From NCBI GenBank assembly GCA_016719785.1, contig JADJYJ010000023.1, forward strand, positions 1 to 21,000: a stretch of DNA of 21,000 bases. Direction: 5' to 3'. This DNA comes from Candidatus Amarolinea dominans (GTDB lineage: Bacteria > Chloroflexota > Anaerolineae > SSC4 > Amarolineaceae). Positions 11,047 through 18,661 of the stretch are shown one piece after another. A model generated the notes under the pieces. The model worked only from the letters and a program-made list of their open reading frames with translations, searched no databases and was not told where the DNA came from. Within the stretch, counting starts at the first letter, position 1; the number at the start of each line of letters is the position of its first letter. A program made the position numbers and the translations under genes.

Positions 11047-11073
11047 ATTTTACCCGATCTGGCATTTTTTCAA
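11047..11073 (-). promoter_or_regulatory. Candidate promoter of the kinase/regulator operon
   Basis: On the minus strand TTGAAA (11073-11068) and TAAAAT (11052-11047) are separated by 15 bp, about 20 bp upstream of the start codon region. A -35 reading of TGTTGA with a 17-bp spacer is also possible. The evidence is motif match only. Confidence 0.3.
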
Positions 11074-11091
11074 CATACGTAATTGAACATC

Positions 11092-11164
11092 GAAGACATC
11101 AATGAGGGACATCAATGAAGACATCAATGAAGACATCAATGAAGACATCAATGAAGACATCAAT
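11092..11164. repeat. 12-bp tandem repeat, six copies
   Basis: The unit GAAGACATCAAT occurs at 11092-11103, 11117-11128, 11129-11140, 11141-11152 and 11153-11164. A sixth, 13-base variant (GAGGGACATCAAT) sits at 11104-11116. The last unit overlaps the TGA stop of the PAP2 gene (11160-11162) by five bases, so the array begins exactly where that gene ends and lies between it and the kinase gene on the same strand. There are no unique spacers, so it is not a CRISPR array. Confidence 0.95.
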
Positions 11165-11814
11165 CACCCCTCATCCGGATGGCAACGACGGCCCATAGCC
11201 ACAGGGAGGCGAAGGTGATCGAGCCCAGGGTGTCGCTGGGGTAGTGTACGCCCAGGTAGATACGGCTGACAGCCACGACGAGTACCCACGCTGCGGCGCA
11301 GATGGCCCCGGCGCGGTGACCCTGCCGCCATAGAAAAATGGCCAGGAGGCCGTAGACCGCGACCGAGGTCGTGACATGACCGCTGGGAAAGCTGAAACCG
11401 CTTTCGACGACCAGGGGTGGGAAGAGCGCAGGTCGCGGGCGCGCGAACAGCAGTTTCAGCACCATGTTGAGTGCGGTCGCGCCGACGAGGCTGATGGCGA
11501 CGGTCGCGGCATCAAGCGCGGCGCCGCCAGAGAAACCAGCCGGCGAGGACCAGCGCCAACCCAATGGCCCCGGCCTGCCCGGCCTGGGTGACGACCCGCA
11601 TGACCGTATCGAGCCACGGTCGGCTGAACTGGTGCAGCGCCAGGATCAACGGTGCATCCCAGGCAAACCCCTCGCGGAACCAAACGTCCTCGGCCAGCTC
11701 CGTGAAGACGGCGACCAGCGCTAACAGGATACCTAACCCGATGAGCCAGCGCAGCACCATGCCCCGCGGCGGGGGATGCTTGCCCCAGGCACGCAAGCGT
11801 TGCATCTTTGACAT
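11160..11814 (-). CDS. PAP2-superfamily membrane phosphatase, one frameshift
   Basis: This is a membrane phosphatase of the PAP2 (type 2 phosphatidic acid phosphatase) superfamily of about 218 residues. It likely removes phosphate from lipid substrates such as phosphatidic acid or undecaprenyl diphosphate. All three signature motifs are visible: KLLFARPRP, then FSFPSGHVTTS, then SRIYLGVHYPSD with the catalytic His. The N-terminal part (11814 to about 11520) contains two hydrophobic segments, LRWLIGLGILLALVAVFTEL and GAIGLALVLAGWFLW. After WRRR the frame must change by one base near 11519, within a GCGCCGCGC run, to continue as LDAATVAISLVGA. A start at the ATG at 11803-11805 (MQRL) is an alternative; it has AAGGG about 9 nt upstream, whereas the ATG at 11814 directly touches that sequence. 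The gene could be the first of an operon with the kinase, but a repeat array separates them. Confidence 0.85.
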
Positions 11815-11874
11815 CCCTTTTGATCAGGGGAGAGGGCCAGCGGGCGCGCCGGCGGTCGGGCGCACGGTACTGAT

Positions 11875-11904
11875 AGTATACATGGCTTCCGGCTAATGAG
11901 GCAA
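11875..11904 (-). promoter_or_regulatory. Candidate promoter of the PAP2 gene
   Basis: On the minus strand TTGCCT (11904-11899) and TATACT (11880-11875) are separated by 18 bp, about 60 bp upstream of the start. It would face away from the promoter at 12028-12056. Confidence 0.4.
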
Positions 11905-12019
11905 ACGATTGACTCACCCCCACCTTCGTGCAATCCCCGCGTCGCCACTGGGCTGAGGTAGAGTGCCCGGTTGCACCAATCACTTGTCAATCCCCTTGGG
12001 GAACTTCCCCACGCTCGAT

Positions 12020-12044
12020 TTTGCGAGTTGTACAGACTCGCAAA
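12020..12044. promoter_or_regulatory. Perfect 9-bp inverted repeat over a -35 box, operator candidate
   Basis: TTTGCGAGT (12020-12028) and ACTCGCAAA (12036-12044) are perfect reverse complements separated by TGTACAG. The spacer carries most of the -35 box TTGTAC (12028-12033), so a dimeric regulator bound here would cover the promoter. In RNA it could also form a hairpin, but it lies upstream of the expected transcription start. Confidence 0.5.
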
Positions 12045-12056
12045 GATGACTATAAT
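12028..12056 (+). promoter_or_regulatory. Strong sigma-70-like promoter, TTGTAC-17-TATAAT
   Basis: TTGTAC at 12028-12033 and a perfect TATAAT at 12051-12056 are spaced by 17 bp. It drives the transporter/spermidine-synthase-like gene, whose GTG start is about 95 bp downstream. The same two hexamers with the same spacing recur at 15783-15811. Confidence 0.55.
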
Positions 12057-12151
12057 GAGAGTAGCGCCTCGACATGGGCAGTTGCAGCTTGCATCCGCGC
12101 CGGTTTTCAAGAGGCCGCTAATCGAATTCTCACGCTTGAGGTTCATCGTCC

Positions 12152-14286
12152 GTGCCATCCTACTACGCGTTCAGCATCCTCCTTTCCGCCTTTCTGCTCT
12201 TCCAAATCCAGCCGATGATCGGCAAGACCATCCTGCCCTGGTTTGGCGGCACCCCAACCGTCTGGTCAACAGTCCTGTTGTTTTTCCAGGTGCTCTTGAC
12301 CGCCGGTTATGCCTATGCCTATTGGCTGCTCGGCCGCGTCCGTGGCCGCTGGCAGGGAACAGTCCACCTGGGCCTGCTCGCCCTTTCGCTCGTCTTGCTG
12401 CTGGCCACGGCGTTGCTGTGGCGTTCACCGCTGACACCGCCCGCCAGTTGGCGACCGCTGGACGGTGATTTCCCCGTCTGGGACATTTTCAGAGTCCTGG
12501 CTGTCTCGGTGGGCATCCCCTATTTCCTGCTGGCCACCAACAGCACCCTCATGCAGGCCTGGTTCAGCCGCGACCACGCGCAGCAGACGCCCTATCGCTT
12601 GTACGCGCTGTCCAATGCCGGCTCGCTCGTGGCCCTGGTCAGCTATCCCCTCATCTTCGAGCCACTGCTGACGCTGCGGACGCAGGCCTATCTGTGGACT
12701 GCAGGGTACACGCTCTTTGTCGCCGTGGCAGCCTATCTGGCTTGGCGAATCACGGCCGGGCGCGCGGTCGCAGAGCAGCCGGGGACGCCGGAAAGTCAGC
12801 TTGGCGCGGAAAAACGCTCCCGACTCGGCGTCTATGCCCTGTGGCTTGGCCTGGCCGCGTGCGCCACCACGCTGCTCATGGCGGTGACCAATCAGGTTAC
12901 CCAGGAAGTGGCCGTCATCCCCTTCTTATGGGTGCTGCCCTTGACGGTGTACCTGCTGACCTTCATCCTGGCCTTTGCCGGCGGGCGTTGGTATTCCCGC
13001 CGGCCATACCTGGCCGCTTTTTTCATCCTCAGTCTCATCAGCCTGTGGATGCTCGTGAAGTCTCCGCCGTTCAGTATCAGCGCCCAACTCATCGTCTACA
13101 CACTGCTCTTGTTCAGCGCGTGTATGCTTTGCCATAACGAGCTGTTCAGGCTGCGCCCCTCGCCCCGCGGCCTGTCGTCGTTCTACCTGATGGTGGCGCT
13201 GGGCGGCGCGCTGGGCGGCATTTTCGTGACCCTGGCCGCGCCGTTGCTGTTCACCACCGGCTTCTGGGAACTGCAATGGGGATTGGTCGCCTGCGGCATC
13301 CTGCTGACCCTGGTTCTCCAGGCAGACAGCGCGCCGGTCGTGCGCAAGCGCGGAGTCAAGGCCTCTGTGCGCCACGCCGCGCCACGCCGCTTCAAGCCGG
13401 CGGTGTTCGCATCCGCGGCTGCGGTGTTCGTGCTGGGTCTCTTGATCGTCCTCATCATGCGCGCCATCTCCACCGACACCCTCGTGGCCACGCGCAACTT
13501 CTACGGCGTCCTCCGGGTGTGGGAGATCAACACCGCGCAGCCCGAGCTGCTGGCCTATCAACTGACGCATGGCAGGACTGCGCACGGCTTTCAATTTGCC
13601 GCCAACGAGATTCGCAAAGTGCCCACGGCGTACTACAGCGAGCCGAGCGGTGTGGGCCTGGCGATCGCCAATCACCCGGCCCGCCCCGGCCCTTTGCGGG
13701 TGGGCGCGCTGGGACTGGGCATCGGCATCATCGCCAGCTGAGGCCAGCCGGGTGACGTCCATCGCTTCTACGAGATCAACCCCGACATCATTCGTATCGC
13801 GCAGGGCGAGGATGGCCGTTTTCGTTCTTGCGCGATTCGACGCCGACATTCAGATCGTCCCCGGGACGCGTTTACCTCGAACGTGAATGGGCGGCCGGCG
13901 GTTCGCAGCGCTTCGACCTGCTGGTGCTGGACACCTTCAGCGGCGACACCATCCCGCTGCATCTGCTCACTCAAGAGGCCTTCGCCATCTACCAACAGCA
14001 CCTCAACCCCGGCGGCGTCATCGCCATCAACGTGTCCAACCGCATCTTCGACCTCAGCCAGGCGGTCTACCGGTTGGCGGATGAATTTCAACTTGGCGCG
14101 GCCCTGATCGAGCATCCAGGCGACAGGCTGCAAAGCTACGACTCGCTGTGGATGCTGCTCAGCCGCGAGCCGGCGTTCCTGCAACTGCCAGCCATCGCCA
14201 GCCGCAGCACGCCCCGCCCCGCCTCACAGGCAGCCGCACGCCTGTGGACAGATGATTACAGCAATCTACTGCAGATCATTCGGTGA
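12152..14286 (+). CDS. Fused membrane-transporter/spermidine-synthase-like protein, in-frame TGA and frameshifts
   Basis: The N-terminal part (about 460 residues) has more than ten hydrophobic segments and starts with the family signature LLSAFLLFQIQPMIGKTILP and WFGGTPTVW. The GTG start at 12152 fits this and has TTGAGG 10 nt upstream. The cytoplasmic part after about residue 470 is a spermidine-synthase-like Rossmann domain: RNFYGVLRV, HGRTAHGFQF, YYSEPSGVGLAI, the nucleotide-binding GALGLGIGIIAS, then RFYEINPDI, LLVLDTFSGDTIPLHLLT and GVIAINVSNR. An in-frame TGA (13739-13741) sits in the loop after GLGIGIIAS, where relatives have an aromatic residue. The reading frame continues after it with GQPGDVHRFYEINP. 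Further frame changes near 13820 and 13865 precede the last segment, ending at TGA 14284-14286. The full product would be about 711 residues. The family is widespread, but its substrate is not established. Confidence 0.85.
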
Positions 14287-14305
14287 ACAGTTGTACGATC
14301 CAATT

Positions 14306-14337
14306 CATCTTTCCATCTTTCCATCTTTCCATCTTTC
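14306..14337. repeat. 8-bp tandem repeat CATCTTTC, four copies
   Basis: Four perfect copies of CATCTTTC lie between the stop of the transporter/spermidine-synthase-like gene and icd. The rest of the gap (14338-14467) holds no clear promoter pair; TTGACC (14421) and TAAAAT (14437) are only 10 bp apart. Confidence 0.9.
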
Positions 14338-14467
14338 ATTGGGTGAACGCCAGCGTGATCTGCTCAACCAGCATTCCGCCGGCAGGCGCGACTCTACAGG
14401 CAGCCGCAAAATTTAAGGGCTTGACCCATTCGATGGTAAAATGGCGTTTATGAAGGAGGAGCTTTTC

Positions 14468-15710
14468 ATGGCTTACGATAAGATTGTTATCCCCTCAGAG
14501 GGTGCGCGCATCAGTGTGCGCGAAGGAAAATTGCTCGTGCCCGATCATCCCATCCTGCTCTTCATCGAAGGCGATGGCATCGGCCCGGACATTACGCGGG
14601 CCAGCATGCGTATCTGGGATGCGGCCGTGCAGAAGGTCTACGGCGGTCAGCGCAAGGTGGCCTGGGCTGAGATTTACGCGGCGAGAAGGCGTTCAATACC
14701 TATGGCGACTATTTCCCGCAGGAATCGCTCGCTGCGATCCGTGAGTTCTACGTCGGCATCAAAGGCCCGCTGACCACGCCGGTCGGCGGCGGCTTCCGCA
14801 GCCTCAATGTGGCCCTGCGCCTGGAACTCGATCTTTACGCCTGTGTGCGCCCGGTGCGCTGGTTCCCCAACGTGCCCAGCCCGGTGCGCCACCCCGAAAA
14901 GGTGGACGTGGTCATCTTCCGTGAGAATACCGAAGATGTCTACGCGGGCATCGAGTACAAGGCCGGCTCGCCTGAGAACGAAAAGCTGGCGCGCTTCCTG
15001 CGTGAGGAGATGGGCGCACACTTCTTCGAGGGCGCGGGCATCGGCATCAAGCCGATGAGCGCATTCGGCACCAAGCGCCTGGTGCGTAAGGCCATTCGGT
15101 ACGCCATCGAATACGGCCGCAAGAGCGTCACCTTCGTACACAAAGGCAACATCCAGAAGTTCACCGAAGGCGCGTTTCGCAATTGGGGCTACGAGTTGGC
15201 CAAAGAGGAGTTCGGCGACATCACCATCACCGAGGATGAACTGTGGCAGGCGCCCTACAACGGCCAGGCGCCGGCCGGCAAGATCGTCATCAAGGATCGC
15301 ATCGCGGACATCATGTTCCAGATGATGCTGCTGCGGCCGGATGAGTTCGATGTCATCGCCACGCCTAATCTCAACGGCGACTATCTGTCGGACGCCGTGG
15401 CGCGCAGGTGGGCGGCGTCGGTATCGCTCCCGGCAGCAACATCGGCGATCACATGGCCGTCTTCGAGGCCACACACGGCACCGCGCCCAAGTACTCCAAC
15501 CTGGACAAGGTCAACCCCGGCTCGCTTCTGCTCTCCGGCGTCATGATGCTGGATTACATCGGTTGGAAAGAAGCCGGTCAGGCCATCATTGAAGCCTACG
15601 TCAAGACGGTGGAGCAGGGGATCGTCACCTACGACTTCGCTCGCCAGATGCAGGGCGCCACTGAGGTCAAGACCTCCGAGTTCGCCTCGGCCATCATCGC
15701 CAATCTGTAG
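14468..15710 (+). CDS. icd: Isocitrate dehydrogenase, NADP-type, two one-base frameshifts
   Basis: This TCA-cycle enzyme oxidises isocitrate to 2-oxoglutarate and CO2 in the cytoplasm. The product is about 414 residues and of the E. coli type. The ATG at 14468 follows AAGGAGG (14453-14459) by 8 nt. Visible signatures are FIEGDGIGPDITRASMRIWD, the substrate-binding TPVGGGFRSLNVALR, FRENTEDVYAGIEY, VHKGNIQKFTEGAFRNWGYE, DVIATPNLNGDYLSDA and GGVGIAPGSNIGD. The NADP-binding residues equivalent to E. coli K344 and Y345 are kept in HGTAPKYSN, and Y391 and R395 in TYDFAR, so NADP is the expected cofactor. A base appears to be missing near 14682 (GCGGCGAG for GCGGGCGAG) and near 15405 (GTGGCGCGC for GTGGCGGCGC). 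Both are G-run contractions that look like sequencing errors in a working gene. Confidence 0.96.
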
Positions 15711-15711
15711 T

Positions 15712-15782
15712 AGTGCAAAGTGCAGAGTGCAAAGTGCAAAGCCCTCCCAACGTTCTGCATTTTGTACTCTGTACTTTGCACT
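15712..15782. repeat. Heptamer-repeat hairpin after icd, 30-bp imperfect stem
   Basis: Arms at 15712-15741 and 15753-15782 pair over 30 positions: 25 Watson-Crick, 4 G-U and 1 mismatch by my count. The 11-nt loop is CCCTCCCAACG. The left arm is built from copies of the heptamer AAAGTGC; the right arm is its complement in a partly diverged form. It starts two bases after the icd stop. It could end icd transcription or protect its 3' end, although no long U-run follows. Confidence 0.75.
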
Positions 15783-15811
15783 TTGTACTTTACTCGTTCT
15801 GCCTGTATAAT
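15783..15811 (+). promoter_or_regulatory. Promoter of the sdh operon, TTGTAC-17-TATAAT
   Basis: TTGTAC (15783-15788) is followed after 17 bp by TATAAT (15806-15811). The hexamers and spacing match those at 12028-12056. The -35 box lies directly against the right arm of the heptamer hairpin and has the same sequence style. A transcript from here would have a leader of about 185 nt before sdhC. Confidence 0.55.
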
Positions 15812-15926
15812 CACTTATGTGTGACTTTCTGAACAAACTGCGCTGCGTCATAGCCCGCGGTGGCGGTGAAGGTTTAGGATGGCACATCGTTTAATGGCCT
15901 TAGGAGTTTTCGGCATTTTGACCTGA

Positions 15927-15972
15927 GGCCTGAACTCAGGCCGTGGCTCGCAGCTTCGTTGTTGAGCTGCGA
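15927..15972 (+). promoter_or_regulatory. Two adjacent hairpins in the sdh leader
   Basis: Hairpin 1 is GGCCTG (15927-15932) and CAGGCC (15937-15942) with an AACT loop. Hairpin 2 is TCGCAGCT (15948-15955) and AGCTGCGA (15965-15972) with a 9-nt loop. They end 16 nt before the sdhC ribosome-binding site TAGGAGG (15989-15995). No known riboswitch class is recognised. They may affect translation or mRNA stability. Confidence 0.45.
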
Positions 15973-16005
15973 TGCAGTTCAACCACACTAGGAGGCTAAC
16001 TCGTT

Positions 16006-16791
16006 ATGGCGGCGCTCATTAAGTCGTTTTGGCGGGGCATCACCTACCGGGGCAGTGACGGTCACTGGGCCTGGATGATGCATCGCGTCGGCGGATTAGG
16101 TATTTTACTTTTCCTCGTTCTGCACGTATTCGACATCTACCTGATGAACCTGGGTGAAGAGACCTTCTCCAAATTCCTGTTCCTCTACAGCGGCCCCCCC
16201 TTCAAGGTCATGGAAGTCTTCCTGATCTTCGGCGTCATCTACCACGCGATCAACGGCCTGCGCATCATCATCGTTGACTTCTGGCCCTCCTCCACGAAGT
16301 ATCAACGCTTGATGTACCGGATCGCACTGGTTATCGTCTTACTCATCTTCGTGCCCACGGCCATCATCACCCTGAGCACCATTTTCAACCCGCCTAGAGG
16401 AGCCATCATGAATGCACTGTCGCAATATCTGTGCGGCCGCCGCTTCGAGGCGCTGTCCTGGTTTTTCATGCGCTTTTCTGGTCTGGTGCTGCTCTTCCTC
16501 GCCATGTTCCACCTCCTCTACATGCATCTGTACCTGCGCGTCGAGGAGATCACTTTCGATGTCATCGTGCAGCGCTGGACTGGGCCTTCCGGCTGGTTCT
16601 GGAGCCTTTACGACCTGGCGCTGCTTCTCTTCGCCATGCTCCACGGCGCCAACGGCGCGCGCTGGGTCATTGACGACTACGTGCGCCGCCCTGGCTGGAA
16701 CATGGTGGTCAAGAGTGTGGTTTACCTCTTGATCGGCCTGCTGATCCTGATGGGCGTCATGACCATTTTTCGCTTCCAGGTTGCGGCCTGA
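16006..16791 (+). CDS. sdhC-sdhD: Succinate dehydrogenase membrane subunits SdhC and SdhD, read as one ORF
   Basis: These two membrane anchors hold heme b and pass electrons from SdhB to quinone. The ATG at 16006 follows TAGGAGG by 10 nt. The first 130 residues are SdhC-like: WMMHRVGGLGILLFLVLHVF with a heme-ligand-type His, then IYHAINGLRIIIVDFW, and three membrane helices. From M135 the sequence is SdhD-like: LSWFFMRFSGLVLLFLAMFH, LYMHLYLRVEEITFD and LHGANGARWVIDDYVRRPGW. The two are usually separate genes. Here they run in one frame through FNPPRGAIMNAL. The DNA at the join has TAG (16395-16397) one frame off, followed by AGAGGAG (16396-16402) and ATG (16408), exactly the layout of an sdhC stop plus sdhD start. 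One lost or gained base before 16395 would explain the fusion. The total is 261 residues. Confidence 0.9.
   Translation: MAALIKSFWRGITYRGSDGHWAWMMHRVGGLGILLFLVLHVFDIYLMNLGEETFSKFLFLYSGPPFKVMEVFLIFGVIYHAINGLRIIIVDFWPSSTKYQRLMYRIALVIVLLIFVPTAIITLSTIFNPPRGAIMNALSQYLCGRRFEALSWFFMRFSGLVLLFLAMFHLLYMHLYLRVEEITFDVIVQRWTGPSGWFWSLYDLALLLFAMLHGANGARWVIDDYVRRPGWNMVVKSVVYLLIGLLILMGVMTIFRFQVAA
16396..16410 (+). promoter_or_regulatory. Ribosome-binding site and probable true start of sdhD
   Basis: AGAGGAG at 16396-16402 lies 5 nt before ATG at 16408-16410. The ATG opens MNALSQYLCGRRFEALSWFF, which looks like a normal SdhD N-terminus. The signal would be useless inside a single fused gene, so it supports two separate genes in the living organism. 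Confidence 0.6.
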
Positions 16792-16805
16792 GACGGAGAT
16801 CAACT

Positions 16806-18616
16806 ATGCCAACCCATCAATTTGATGTCGTCATTGTCGGCGCCGGCGGCGCCGGTTTGATGGCAGCCCTCTACGCATCCCAGGGCGCCAAGACCTGCGT
16901 GGTCAGCAAGCTCTATCCTACCCGTTCCCACACCGGCACGGCGCAGGGCGGCATCGGCGCCGCGCTCGCCAATCTGGAAGAAGACCACTGGGAATGGCAC
17001 GCCTTCGACACCGTCAAGGGGCAGCGACTACCTGGGCGACCAGGATGCCATTGATTTCATGTGCCAGGAGGCCGTCAATGTGGTCTACGAACTGGAGCAC
17101 ATGGGCCTGCCCTTCGACCGCACGGCCGATGGCCGCATTTCGCAGCGGCCGTTCGGCGGCCACACCAACAATACCACCAAGAAACCGGTGCGCCGGGCCT
17201 GCCACGCGGCCGATCGCACCGGCCACATGATCCTGCAGACCCTCTACCAGCAGTGCATCAAGAACAACGTCACCTTCTTCGACGAGTTCCACGTGATTGA
17301 CCTGCTCGTCACTGACGGCAAGGTCAACGGCATCGTGGCGCTGGAAATTGACACCGGCGAGTACCACGTCTTTCAGGCCAAGGCGGTTTGCTTTGCCACC
17401 GGCGGCTTTGGCCGCGTCTGGCAGATCACCAGCAACGCGCACGCGCTGACCGGCGACGGCAACGCCATCGCCCTGCACCGCGGCATCCCGCAGGAGGACA
17501 TGGAATTCTTCCAGTTCCATCCCACCGGCATCTGGCGCATGGGCATCCTGATCACCGAAGCGGTGCGCGGCGAGGGCGGGGTGCTGATCAACGGCAAGGG
17601 CGAACGTTTCATGGAACGCTACGCGCCGACGGTCAAAGACCTGGCCTCACGCGATGTCGTCTCACGCGCCATCTACCTGGAAATCATGCAGGGCCGCGGG
17701 GTGGAGGGCAAGGACTACGTCTATCTCGACGTGCGGCCGGAGACGATCAACAAGTACGCTGAGTTAGATGGTCGCAAGGGGCTGGCCGGTCAGCCGATCC
17801 GGGTCACGGCCGAGCAGATCGAGAGCAAACTGCCCGACATTGCCGATTTCTGCCGCACCTACCTGGACGTGGACCCGGTCAAGCAGCCGATGCCGATTCA
17901 GCCGACCGCACACTACGCTATGGGCGGCATTCCCACCAACCTGGGCGGGGAAGTGGTGATTGACGACAAGGGGACGGTGCTGCCCGGCTTCTACGCGGCC
18001 GGCGAGTGCGCGTGTGTCTCGGTACACGGCGCCAACCGCCTGGGCACCAACTCCCTGGTTGACATCGTGGTCTTCGGCAAGGTGGCCGGCGTGCGCATGG
18101 CGGCTTATGCCAACCAGGTTGACTTTACGCCGCTGCCGCCCAACCCGGAGGCTGAGATCAAGGCGCGGCTGGAGGGGATTCGCAACGCCGCGGGCGCCGC
18201 GGGCAAAGAAAACGTGGCCGACATCCGACGCGACATGCAACTGCTGATGATGGCGAATGTGGGCGTCTTCCGCACCGAGCAGCTTATGCCAGGAGGCGCT
18301 GGACAAGCTGGCGGGCTGAAGCGGCGCTATCAGAACATCGCCATCATGGACAAGGGCAAGCGCTACAACACCGAGCTGCTGGAGGCTGGCGAACTGGGCA
18401 ACCTGCTCGACCTGGCGCAGGTCACGGCCGCCGCCGCTCAGGCGCACCGAGAGCCGGGGCGGTCATGCGCGGGACGATCATCCCAAGCGTGACGATGCCA
18501 ACTGGCTCAAGCACAGCCTGGCGCTCCTGAAGGACGATGTGGAGGGGACCGGCGTGCAGTTGACCTACAAGCCGGTGACGATCACCAAGTACCAGCCGAA
18601 GGAGCGAGTCTACTAA
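16806..18616 (+). CDS. sdhA: Succinate dehydrogenase flavoprotein subunit, frameshifted
   Basis: This FAD subunit oxidises succinate to fumarate at the inner face of the membrane. The ATG at 16806 lies 14 nt after the sdhCD stop, with GGAG upstream. Key parts are FDVVIVGAGGAGLMAALYAS (FAD fold), SHTGTAQGGIGAALAN with the likely FAD-linking His at residue 42, the substrate loop FQFHPTGIWRMGILITEA, ERYAPTVKDLASRDVVSRAI with the catalytic Arg region, AHYAMGGIPTN, and AGECACVSVHGANRLGTNSL. The C-terminus DANWLKHSLALLKDD then TYKPVTITKYQPKERVY is reached only after frame changes. One extra G at about 17023 (AAGGGGCAGC) breaks the frame early. A compensated pair lies near 18290 and 18318, and one more change lies near 18435. 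The true product would be about 603 residues, normal for SdhA. Confidence 0.95.
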
Positions 18617-18617
18617 A

Positions 18618-18646
18618 CGCTGAACGCTGAATGCTGAATGCCTGAA
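18618..18646. repeat. Heptamer tandem repeat (C/T)GCTGAA between sdhA and sdhB
   Basis: CGCTGAA at 18618-18624 and 18625-18631 and TGCTGAA at 18632-18638 are followed by a stretched copy, TGCCTGAA (18639-18646). The array starts two bases after the sdhA stop and ends just before the sdhB ribosome-binding site (AAGGA, 18648-18652). Confidence 0.85.
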
Positions 18647-18661
18647 TAAGGAATGCTGATG

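Noticed and set aside
11092..11164. CRISPR-like look of the 12-bp array
   Set aside because: The units are contiguous, with no unique spacers, and too short for CRISPR repeats; no cas genes nearby.
13739..13741. Selenocysteine at the in-frame TGA
   Set aside because: The family has no redox Cys at this site, no convincing SECIS-type hairpin directly follows, and other frame errors occur within 130 bases.
12926..13849. A 307-codon minus-strand frame opposite the transporter/spermidine-synthase-like gene
   Set aside because: Rich in His, Gln, Arg and Glu, no family words, antisense to a clear membrane protein; shadow frame.
14226..14410. Shared 13-mer ACAGGCAGCCGCA at the end of the spermidine-synthase-like gene and again near 14396
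   Set aside because: Too short and GC-biased to claim a duplication or attachment site.
14421..14442. TTGACC and TAAAAT upstream of icd as a promoter
   Set aside because: Only 10 bp apart, far from the 16-18 bp spacing needed.
14674..15474. A 266-codon minus-strand frame opposite icd
   Set aside because: Antisense to well-conserved isocitrate dehydrogenase motifs.
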